From Bacteroidota bacterium (GTDB lineage: Bacteria > Bacteroidota > Bacteroidia > Bacteroidales > CAJPTX01): a DNA stretch of 6,239 bases. The number at the start of each line of letters is the position of its first letter. Position 1 is the stretch's first letter. The DNA is taken from positions 1 to 6,239 of the forward strand of contig PDRH01000095.1 in NCBI GenBank assembly GCA_002748015.1. Direction: 5' to 3'. Shown here piece by piece: positions 1-6,054 of this stretch. The notes below the pieces were generated by a model. The model made no database searches. It saw nothing but the letters and a program-made list of their open reading frames with translations, and was not told where the DNA came from. A program made the translations under genes and the position numbers.

Positions 1-632
1 AACTTCTCCGGCATATGCTGCACAATCACGATACCCGGGCAGTCCACCGGCATCCCCTTCAGAAACTGCGTCAACGCCTCCGTACCACCCGTCGACGCTC
101 CAACGGCAATTACCCGCTCCGTCGTCTTTATCATGCTCATATCCGGCCGTCCAGCAGACATAATTACATCCGCAGAGTACTTCGGACCCACAGGACGGGT
201 CGGCTCCACCACGGTCTTACGGCGATGAATGCGAGCGCAAGCAGCCGCCTTCACCGCATCCACGATATGAATACGACTCTCCTCGATGAACTGGCGAGTA
301 TTCATCTGCGGCTTCGTGATAATCTCCACCGCCCCTAGCTCCAGCGCACGCATACCCGTCTCCGTCCCCTTGGCGGTCAGCGACGATATGATAAGCACCG
401 GAATGGGGTGCTGGCTCATGATCTTCTTCAGGAACGTAAGCCCATCCATCCGCGGCATCTCCACGTCCAGCGTTATCACATCCGGCACCTCCTCCGCGAT
501 CTTCTGCGCCGCAAAGAACGGATCCGAAGCCGTACCCATGACCTCTATCTGCGGGTCGGTCGCCATTATTGAACTCAGCGTCTGGCGAACCACCGCCGAA
601 TCATCTACTATCAGGACTCGAATCTTGCCCAT
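1..632 (-). CDS. cheB: CheB, chemotaxis response regulator / protein-glutamate methylesterase (3' part missing)
   Basis: Translating leftwards from the ATG at 630-632 gives 210 codons before the window edge, about 60% of a usual CheB (about 350 aa). Residues 1-120 are a receiver domain: VLIVDDSAVVR with the acidic pair D10/D11, the phosphoacceptor D56 in TLDVEMPRMDG, and K108 in ITKP. A linker of about 45 residues follows, then the methylesterase domain begins at about 173 with AVGASTGG (catalytic Ser180) and VQHMPEK (His206). The Ser-His spacing of 26 matches E. coli CheB (S164/H190). The catalytic Asp would lie outside the window. In this family CheA-dependent phosphorylation of the receiver relieves inhibition of the esterase, which demethylates and deamidates receptors in the cytoplasm. 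The start lies 5 bp after the cheD stop (TAG-GACTT-ATG), so translation is probably coupled. Identity is secure; the C-terminus is unseen. Confidence 0.97.
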   Translation of the reverse strand, partial: MGKIRVLIVDDSAVVRQTLSSIMATDPQIEVMGTASDPFFAAQKIAEEVPDVITLDVEMPRMDGLTFLKKIMSQHPIPVLIISSLTAKGTETGMRALELGAVEIITKPQMNTRQFIEESRIHIVDAVKAAACARIHRRKTVVEPTRPVGPKYSADVIMSAGRPDMSMIKTTERVIAVGASTGGTEALTQFLKGMPVDCPGIVIVQHMPEK

Positions 633-637
633 AAGTC

Positions 638-1102
638 CTACATCGTCTTTTGGATGTAGCGCTGGCGCACAGCACCCGTCTCGGTATCGTACTCCAGCTT
701 ACGCCCATTGGTACCACCAACACTACGAGCCACCACAGGAATACCCAGCTCCTTGAGGCTCTCGAGCGCCATCTCTATGTTCCTATCCCCTATATGGAAA
801 TGCGAACCCGTATCGATTACTGCGCCCCCGCCAAACACCTTTGCCACCAGATCGCCACGCTGCGAACCCAGCGACTCCATCTTGGCCACCAGCTTCTCTA
901 TCGCTATATTGCCGTACTTCGGACTCGCCAGACCCTGACCATTCCATAGCGGCAGCATAAAGTGGTTGATTCCACCTATGCTCAGCTGCTTATCCCACAG
1001 GCAGACCGCCACGCAAGAACCCAGAATAGTCGAGACCGTCGTCGGCTCCCTAGAGGCGTAAAGGGCGGCGGGATACAGAAAATGCGTCTTTCTTTCCCCC
1101 AT
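638..1102 (-). CDS. cheD: CheD, chemoreceptor glutamine deamidase
   Basis: This 154-aa protein has the usual CheD length. The signature is clear: STILGSCVAVCLWD with the catalytic Cys30, then GGINHFMLP with His47. Ser24/Thr25 lie where the third catalytic residue (Thr21 in Thermotoga CheD) is expected; which of them fills that role I cannot settle by eye. KVFGGGAV (about 88-95) and RSVGGTNGRKL (about 126-136) are further conserved CheD segments. CheD hydrolyses specific receptor glutamine side chains to glutamate, making them substrates for CheR and CheB; in some bacteria it also binds CheC and regulates CheY-P removal, but no CheC is seen here. The gene starts 5 bp after the stop of the histidine-kinase-like gene (TAG-GGCAG-ATG) and ends 5 bp before cheB, so it sits firmly inside the operon. 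AGGG a few bases before the ATG is a weak possible ribosome site. Confidence 0.96.
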   Translation of the reverse strand: MGERKTHFLYPAALYASREPTTVSTILGSCVAVCLWDKQLSIGGINHFMLPLWNGQGLASPKYGNIAIEKLVAKMESLGSQRGDLVAKVFGGGAVIDTGSHFHIGDRNIEMALESLKELGIPVVARSVGGTNGRKLEYDTETGAVRQRYIQKTM

Positions 1103-1107
1103 CTGCC

Positions 1108-2055
1108 CTAGAATATTTCCTCATCATCAAAGAAGATCTCATTCGCCTCAGAGCTAAAACCCTCCGTCTCCATTGTCGATTCCGGGATTTCAAATACAAA
1201 ATACGAACCCTCACCCAGCTTGCTCTCCACCGTTATCGTCCCCTCCAGCAGGTCCGTAATCGCCTTACACACCGATAGGCCCAGCCCATGGCCCCGACTC
1301 ACCGAGTTTATCGTCGTATCGCCACGGGTAAACCGATCGAAAATCTCGCTCAGGCTGTCCTCCGCTATACCAGTCCCGTAGTCACGAACCGCCAGCGACA
1401 AACGCCCATCAGCCACCCGAAGCGTCAGGTCAATCGTACTACCCATAGAGCTATAGTTGACCGCATTATTCAGCAGATTCGCCAGCACCAGCTTCACGTA
1501 CGACGGGTCCGTCTTGAACATCACGGAGAACTGGCCATCAGGCGGCGCCGGCAGCTCCTCATGCACCTGAACACGGACCTTCTTCTTACGCAGCTCATAG
1601 CGGAAATTATCCATCACGCTATCCACCAGCGGCAGCACCTCCACATTCAGAATATCCGGTACCGCATCCCCAGCCTCAACCTTGGCCGCAAAGAAGATAT
1701 TCCGAAACTGGAAATCCAGGCTGAACGCCTCCGAGTGTATCAGCGCAACCATCGAAATCACCTTCTTCCACGCCTCCTTGTCCACGCTCAGAATCGAACG
1801 GCTCAAACCCAGAATCGAGGTGAACGGATTGATTATCTCATTCGTAATATTGCTGATGAAATGGCTCTTGAGCGACTCGCTCTCCTCCAGCTTACGGTTC
1901 ACCAGCTTCAGCTCGCTATTGAGCCCACGCAGCTCCTCCACCGTCTGCCGATTCACTGCAATCCGCCGCTCCAGCTCCTGGAGCAGCTCCGCATCCGACA
2001 TCTGCATGCAGGCGCTCATATCTATACTATTCTTTTCCTCCATACCATTCTCCAT
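1108..2055 (-). CDS. Soluble histidine-kinase-like ATPase with Asn in place of the H-box His
   Basis: This 315-aa protein has no signal peptide, membrane segment, PAS or HAMP domain that I can see. Residues 22-64 are charged and heptad-like (probable coiled coil). Residues 65-130 match a HisKA dimerisation helix pair, but the H-box reads SHFISNITNEIINPFTS: where family members have S-H-E-(L/I) it has T-N72-E73-I, so the phosphorylated His is Asn while the following Glu and the Pro at 77 remain. The HATPase_c domain (about 145-292) looks intact: N box ANLLNNAVNY (192-201), G1 DYGTGI (225-230), F box IFDRF, and G2 GHGLGLS (255-261). The tail (300-315) is acidic, with EIFFDDEEIF. It probably binds ATP and dimerises but cannot autophosphorylate in the classical way. 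The position between cheR and cheD implies a chemotaxis role, mechanism unknown. A second ATG at 2041-2043 (codon 5) follows GGAG by 6 nt and may be the true start. Confidence 0.9.
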   Translation of the reverse strand: MENGMEEKNSIDMSACMQMSDAELLQELERRIAVNRQTVEELRGLNSELKLVNRKLEESESLKSHFISNITNEIINPFTSILGLSRSILSVDKEAWKKVISMVALIHSEAFSLDFQFRNIFFAAKVEAGDAVPDILNVEVLPLVDSVMDNFRYELRKKKVRVQVHEELPAPPDGQFSVMFKTDPSYVKLVLANLLNNAVNYSSMGSTIDLTLRVADGRLSLAVRDYGTGIAEDSLSEIFDRFTRGDTTINSVSRGHGLGLSVCKAITDLLEGTITVESKLGEGSYFVFEIPESTMETEGFSSEANEIFFDDEEIF

Positions 2056-2064
2056 ATATATATA
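2054..2064. repeat. Short AT dinucleotide run at the start codon of the kinase-like gene
   Basis: Eleven alternating A/T bases (five and a half units) fill most of the 17-bp gap between the cheR stop and the next gene and run into its ATG. Upstream of it the coding strand reads TAATAGCCCAG. The run keeps the initiation region unstructured, which suits leaderless or SD-poor initiation. A tract this short is only a weak candidate for slippage. Confidence 0.6.
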
Positions 2065-2072
2065 CTGGGCTA

Positions 2073-2945
2073 TTATATCCTTCTAAATATCGTCGGCCGT
2101 ATCGACTCCAGCGGCAGATCCATGCTCATTATCGACTCCGAATGCCCCAAGAAGAAGTAGCCCCCCTTCCGTAGCTTGGCGCACTGCTTGCGAATCACCG
2201 CCTCCTGCGTAGCACGGTCAAAGTAAATCAGCACATTACGACAGAACACCACGTCGAACATCTCATTTAGATTATAAGACGCATCCATGAAGTTCAAACG
2301 CTGGAAACGTATCTTACGACGGATGTCCGGCACCATCCGAACCGTCGGGTTCGTCCTATCCTTACTCCGCAGCATATACGCCCGCTTAATCTCCAGCGGC
2401 ACCCCCTCCACGCGATCCTCCTTGTATACCGCATTCACCGCCGCCGAGAGAATGCGCGTACTCAGGTCTGTCCCGATAATACTATAGTCCAGACCACCAC
2501 CACGCCCCTTCAGAAACTCCGAAATCACCATCGCAATGGTATACGGCTCCTCACCGCTAGAGCAACCAGCACTCCACACCTTCAGCGTGCGCCCACCACC
2601 ATCGTAGAACTCCGGCAGCACCTGATCACGCAGGAAGTCAAAGTGGATCGGCTCACGGAAAAAATCCGTCTTATTCGTGCTCACCACATCGAGCATATGC
2701 ACCAGCTCCTCCTGCTGACCACGCTCGCTCAGCACGTAGTCCGTATAGGTCTTGAAATCCGACATACCCAGCTCCACCAGCCGCTTCTGCAAACGGCTCT
2801 GAAGCATAATCCGCTTCGCAGGCGGCATCTTGATGCCCGCAGTGCTATAGATGAACGTACTAAGCCGGGCGAACTCCGCGTCGCCCAGCTCAGCACGATA
2901 GCTACCCTGCATGCTGAATATACCCCCCTCTAACGAACTATCCAT
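2073..2945 (-). CDS. cheR: CheR, SAM-dependent chemoreceptor glutamate methyltransferase
   Basis: At 290 aa this is a standard-length CheR (E. coli 286). An all-helical CheR N-domain spans about 20-90 (FARLSTFIYSTAGI, then QSRLQKRL). The catalytic domain follows with NKTDFFRE (91-98), the SAM-binding loop SAGCSSGEEPYT (125-136), GTDLS (158-162), FCRNVLIYF (234-242) and the late strand GGYFFLGHSES (261-271). It transfers methyl groups from S-adenosylmethionine to receptor glutamates, opposing CheB. No C-terminal extension such as TPR is present. The start is uncertain: an ATG at 2910-2912 (residue 12) lies 10 nt after a G-rich SD-like run (2923-2931 on the minus strand), and family similarity begins only near residue 20, so a 279-aa form is possible. 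The gene follows cheW by 48 bp and precedes the kinase-like gene by 17 bp. Confidence 0.97.
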   Translation of the reverse strand: MDSSLEGGIFSMQGSYRAELGDAEFARLSTFIYSTAGIKMPPAKRIMLQSRLQKRLVELGMSDFKTYTDYVLSERGQQEELVHMLDVVSTNKTDFFREPIHFDFLRDQVLPEFYDGGGRTLKVWSAGCSSGEEPYTIAMVISEFLKGRGGGLDYSIIGTDLSTRILSAAVNAVYKEDRVEGVPLEIKRAYMLRSKDRTNPTVRMVPDIRRKIRFQRLNFMDASYNLNEMFDVVFCRNVLIYFDRATQEAVIRKQCAKLRKGGYFFLGHSESIMSMDLPLESIRPTIFRRI

Positions 2946-2993
2946 AACCTACACGCTATATTGCACCGGATAAAACGAAACCCAAGCTACCCC
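2946..2993 (-). other. cheW-cheR intergenic gap, the longest in the operon
   Basis: These 48 bp between the cheW stop and the cheR ATG are the only spacer long enough to hold a promoter. I see no inverted repeat with a T-run, so no intrinsic terminator. A TTGGGT and an AATATA separated by 17 bp sit in the right orientation, but the -10 match to TATAAT is poor, and no Bacteroidota-type TAnnTTTG is visible. I leave it without an assigned function. Confidence 0.4.
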
Positions 2994-3539
2994 CTACTCA
3001 GCATCGTCAGACACCAGGCCCGCCTGCTCATCATCTGCCACCAGATGCTCGCTGCCAGCCGCCGTCGTGGCCAAATCGCTAATCTCCTCCGAGCTGAACA
3101 CCTCATCCATGTTCAGAATCATGATGAACGTCTCGCCCACATTGGCCACACCCACGATGAACTCCGGGCGGTACTTATTCCCCAGCGACGGCGGCGGCAT
3201 GATCGTCCCGCCATCGATCTCTATCACCGCCTGCACAGAGTCCACCAGCGCACCAACATGCACCGACTCCCCATCCAGGTCGATGTCCATCACCACGATG
3301 CACGTACTCGCGTCGCACTCCGTAGCAGACATACCGAACTTGATGCGCGTGTCGATCACCGGCAGCACAGAGCCACGCAGGTTAATCACGCCCTTCATGT
3401 AGCTCGGAGACTTCGGCACCTCCGTGATCTTCGTCATCTCCAGGATGTTGAGAACCTTCCCAACATGCGCTGCAAACTCCTCATCACCAAGCTTAAACGT
3501 AAGGTAAGAGCTTATCTTGGATATACTATTCTCGCTCAT
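2994..3539 (-). CDS. cheW: CheW, receptor-kinase coupling protein
   Basis: The 181-aa product is a CheW domain (about 10-150) plus a short tail. Typical elements are YLTFKLGDEEFA near the N-terminus, ITEVPKSPSYMKGVINLRG (38-56), SVLPVIDTRIKFGM (57-70), GALVDSVQAVIEI (96-108) and VGVANVGETFIMILNMDEVF (129-148). CheW bridges receptor tips and the CheA P5 domain in membrane arrays. Residues 151-181 form an acidic, Ala-rich, probably disordered tail (with VADDEQ and VSDDAE) beyond the usual CheW end, so the protein is slightly longer than the roughly 150-170 aa norm. The gene starts 21 bp after the cheA stop; the preceding bases (GATAGATAGAG) are A-rich and hold no good Shine-Dalgarno. Assignment is firm; the tail's role is unknown. 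Confidence 0.96.
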   Translation of the reverse strand: MSENSISKISSYLTFKLGDEEFAAHVGKVLNILEMTKITEVPKSPSYMKGVINLRGSVLPVIDTRIKFGMSATECDASTCIVVMDIDLDGESVHVGALVDSVQAVIEIDGGTIMPPPSLGNKYRPEFIVGVANVGETFIMILNMDEVFSSEEISDLATTAAGSEHLVADDEQAGLVSDDAE

Positions 3540-3560
3540 CTCTATCTATCAATTACAATG

Positions 3561-5669
3561 TTACTCCTCACCCCCCTCATGAACACCACCCATCACGAAC
3601 TCATTCTCCTTCGTGAAGTGCTTCACTATACGATTCGTATCCATCACCAGCGCCACAGTACCATCACCCAGAATCGTCGCACCGCTAATCATGTCCTGAT
3701 TCTTGTAGTGCTTGGACAGCGGCTTGAGCACCGCCTGGTACTCCCCTATCACCGTGTCCACCACGAAGCCCACCTTGCGCTCCTCGTAGTGCACCACCAC
3801 CACCTGCTCCATCACATCCGGGAACTCAGGCAGCTTGAACTCACGCCGCAAGTTGAAGTACGGGATCTGCACCCCATCCAGCACCACCAAGTCGTTGAAC
3901 TGGTCGATAACCCGCGTATGCTCCACCGCGTAGATCTTGTCCACAGCCGAGAGCGGTATCACGTACGAGGTATCCGCCACCTTCACCAGCAGGCCGTCGA
4001 TGATCGAGAGCGTCAGCGGCATCTTGATCGTTATCGTCGTACCAACCCCAAGCTCCGACTCCAGCTCCACCTCGCCGCGCAGCTCCATGATCTTCCGCTT
4101 CACCACATCCATGCCCACGCCACGCCCAGACACGTCCGACACCTCCTCCGCCGTGCTGAAGCCCGGCAGGAACAGCAGATCCAGCGTCTCCCGCTTGCTC
4201 AGCTTCCTATCAGCCGCAATGATGCCCCGCTCTACCGCCTTCGCCTGGATCGCCGCCGGGTCGATGCCCCGCCCGTCATCCGACACCTGCACCAGCACGT
4301 TCGTACCGGAGTAGAAGGCCTTCAGCAGAATCGTACCCTGCTTCGGCTTGCCCGCACGCTCCCGCGTCGCCGCATCCTCTATCCCATGGTCGAGGCTATT
4401 GCGCAGAATATGCAGCAGCGGATCGGCCAGCCCCTCAATGATCGTCTTATCCAGCTCCGTATCCGTCCCCTCCGTGACGAAGCGCACATCCTTCTTCAGG
4501 TTCTTCGACAGATCCCGCACCAGGCGGTGGAACCGCGTCACCAGATTCTCTATCGGGATGAGCACGATGCTGAAGGCGATGTCGCGCAGCTGCCGGCTCA
4601 GCTTCTGCACGTTCTCCGAGATGCTCGTCAGCCCGGGCTGGTTGCTCTCCTCGGCGAACAGCGTCAGCCGCGCCTGCGTCGTCACCAGCTCAGACACCAG
4701 ATTCATCAGCTCATCGAGCTTCTCCGATGCCACACGAATCGAGCTAATCGCCATGTTCTTCGAGTTCTGGCGCGCAGCGCTCTCCTCCTGCGGCAGGGCC
4801 TCAACCACCACCTGCTCAGGAATCGCCCCCTTCACCTGATCAACCGTAACGCGCGGATGCGTAGCCCACAGCTTCTCGAGCGACACCAGGAAGCGGCGGT
4901 TCGACAGCAAGTCGCTACCATCCACCAGCTCCACCTCTATCTCCGCATCCCCCTCCACGAAGATGAACACATCGTCTATAGCATTGCGCCCCTGCGACGT
5001 AGAGAGTACAACCTCCCACGAGGTGTAGCAGAACTGCGGGTCAATAACATCCAGCGGCGGCACCGCCTCCATGTTCACCCGCACCCGGCAATCCCCCAGC
5101 GCCCGTAGCTCGTCGATCTGGTAGAGCGGGTTCGTCCCGTTGTTGAAGATATCCGACACCGGCGTAAAGCGGATGAAGAACGTCTCCCGCTCGGCGGCCT
5201 CGCCCTCCTCGCTCTCGGTTACCAGAGGTTGCTCCACCATCGGCGCATCGGCAGCCACCGCCGGCGAAACCTCGCTCTCGTTGCCGTCGATGATCTCATC
5301 CATCTGGTGCATCAGCCCCTCCTGCTGCGCCATCAGCTGCTCGCTCTCCCGCCCAGCCTCATCCAGCAGATTGCGCAGATGATCTACTGACCGAAGAGTA
5401 ACCTCCATGGTCATCGGAGTCACCTCCCGGTCACCCGAACGTATCAGGTCGTAAATCGTCTCCATGTGGTGCGTAAACCGGTCGATCTCCTCAAAGCCGA
5501 ACATGCTGCTGTTCCCCTTGAGCGTGTGCATAATCCGGAATACCCGCTGGACCAAATCAGGATTCTCATGATCCTCCTCCAGCTCCAGCACCGCCTTCTC
5601 CAGCTCATCGATCAGCTCGTAGGCCTCCTCGACAAACTTCCGCTTGAAATTGTCCATCGATGCCTCCAT
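3561..5669 (-). CDS. cheA: CheA, chemotaxis histidine autokinase
   Basis: This 702-aa kinase has all core domains. P1/HPt covers about 1-110 with phosphoacceptor His48 in MHTLKGNSSMFGF. An acidic linker (about 130-162) leads to a middle region at 163-250 (FFIRFTPVSDIFNNGTNP, then VFIFVEGD), which occupies the place of P2. P3 dimerisation is at about 308-370 (SEKLDELMNLVSELVTTQ). The P4 ATPase spans about 371-553: N box LLHILRNSLDHGI, G1 SDDGRGID (463-470), FLPGFSTAEEVSD and G2 GRGVGMDVV (515-523). The CheW-like P5 spans about 555-687. It autophosphorylates His48 under receptor control and donates phosphate to CheY and CheB. The annotated ATG overlaps the cheY stop by one base (TGATG). An ATG at 5655-5657 (residue 5, MDNFKRKF) has GGAGG 5 nt upstream and may be the real start, giving 698 aa. 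Confidence 0.97.
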   Translation of the reverse strand: MEASMDNFKRKFVEEAYELIDELEKAVLELEEDHENPDLVQRVFRIMHTLKGNSSMFGFEEIDRFTHHMETIYDLIRSGDREVTPMTMEVTLRSVDHLRNLLDEAGRESEQLMAQQEGLMHQMDEIIDGNESEVSPAVAADAPMVEQPLVTESEEGEAAERETFFIRFTPVSDIFNNGTNPLYQIDELRALGDCRVRVNMEAVPPLDVIDPQFCYTSWEVVLSTSQGRNAIDDVFIFVEGDAEIEVELVDGSDLLSNRRFLVSLEKLWATHPRVTVDQVKGAIPEQVVVEALPQEESAARQNSKNMAISSIRVASEKLDELMNLVSELVTTQARLTLFAEESNQPGLTSISENVQKLSRQLRDIAFSIVLIPIENLVTRFHRLVRDLSKNLKKDVRFVTEGTDTELDKTIIEGLADPLLHILRNSLDHGIEDAATRERAGKPKQGTILLKAFYSGTNVLVQVSDDGRGIDPAAIQAKAVERGIIAADRKLSKRETLDLLFLPGFSTAEEVSDVSGRGVGMDVVKRKIMELRGEVELESELGVGTTITIKMPLTLSIIDGLLVKVADTSYVIPLSAVDKIYAVEHTRVIDQFNDLVVLDGVQIPYFNLRREFKLPEFPDVMEQVVVVHYEERKVGFVVDTVIGEYQAVLKPLSKHYKNQDMISGATILGDGTVALVMDTNRIVKHFTKENEFVMGGVHEGGEE
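5663..5667 (-). promoter_or_regulatory. Possible ribosome binding site deciding the cheA start
   Basis: GGAGG on the minus strand lies 5 nt before the ATG at 5655-5657 and overlaps the upstream candidate ATG (5667-5669). If used, cheA begins at codon 5 of the longer frame, just after the cheY stop. Most other genes here lack so good a site, so it may be chance. Confidence 0.35.
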
Positions 5670-6034
5670 CAGCGTAGTACTTTATTGAGCGCAGCGATGA
5701 GCTTAGCCGGAACGAAGGGCTTTATAATCCAGCCCGTCGCACCAGCCTCCTTGGCCTCCAGCTTCTTGCTGGTCTGCGACTCAGTGGTTAGAAAAAGAAT
5801 CGGGATGCGCTGGTAGGGCTCCATCTCCCGCACATGCTTGATGAGCGTGATCCCATCCATCTCCGGCATGTGGAGATCCGTAATGATCAGGTCTATCACC
5901 TGGCCATCCAGAAAGCGCAGCGCATCCGTACCATCATTGGCTATCAGCACGTCAAAACCCTCATTCTCGAGGGTGAAGCTCACAACCTCCCTGATACTCT
6001 CAGAATCATCAACAATCAAAATCTTCTTCGGCAT
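5669..6034 (-). CDS. cheY: CheY-like single-domain response regulator
   Basis: The 121-aa product is a lone receiver domain with no output domain. Key residues are all present: the acidic pair D9/D10 in ILIVDDSESIRE, the phosphoacceptor D53 in LIITDLHMPEMDG, T83/T84 in FLTTES, and K105 in GWIIKPF. The aromatic switch position (Tyr106 in E. coli CheY) appears to be Trp102. It lies directly before cheA with a 1-base stop/start overlap, so CheA is its probable phosphodonor. Its output partner (flagellar motor, gliding or pilus machinery, or the STAS-like neighbour) cannot be read from this window. The start lies 20 bp after the upstream stop; GGAG is present but about 16 nt from the ATG, which is too far for a normal Shine-Dalgarno. 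The GATGW-I-KPF signature is typical of CheY proteins of che operons rather than of transcriptional regulators. Confidence 0.94.
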   Translation of the reverse strand: MPKKILIVDDSESIREVVSFTLENEGFDVLIANDGTDALRFLDGQVIDLIITDLHMPEMDGITLIKHVREMEPYQRIPILFLTTESQTSKKLEAKEAGATGWIIKPFVPAKLIAALNKVLR

Positions 6035-6054
6035 AATGTCTCGCTATTATCTCC

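Noticed and set aside
15..756. Plus-strand open frames over cheB and the end of cheD
   Set aside because: They overlap well-supported cheB and cheD coding sequence and their translations show no family signature.
1288..2160. A 290-codon open frame on the plus strand opposite the kinase-like gene
   Set aside because: Same in-register complement effect; the product is low-complexity and rich in Arg, His, Gln and Ile, with no domain. The minus-strand frame has clear HATPase motifs.
2946..2993. A possible sigma70-type promoter before cheR (TTGGGT, 17 bp, AATATA)
   Set aside because: The -10 element matches poorly, chance matches in 48 bp are likely, and nothing else marks a transcription start. 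Not called as a promoter.
2961..5108. A 715-codon open frame on the plus strand opposite cheA and cheW
   Set aside because: It is in exact codon register with cheA and cheW (their codons and the 21-bp gap share phase), so stops could arise only from TTA, CTA or TCA codons, which these genes avoid. Its translation is Arg/His/Leu-rich with no recognisable domain, while the minus strand encodes full-length conserved proteins.
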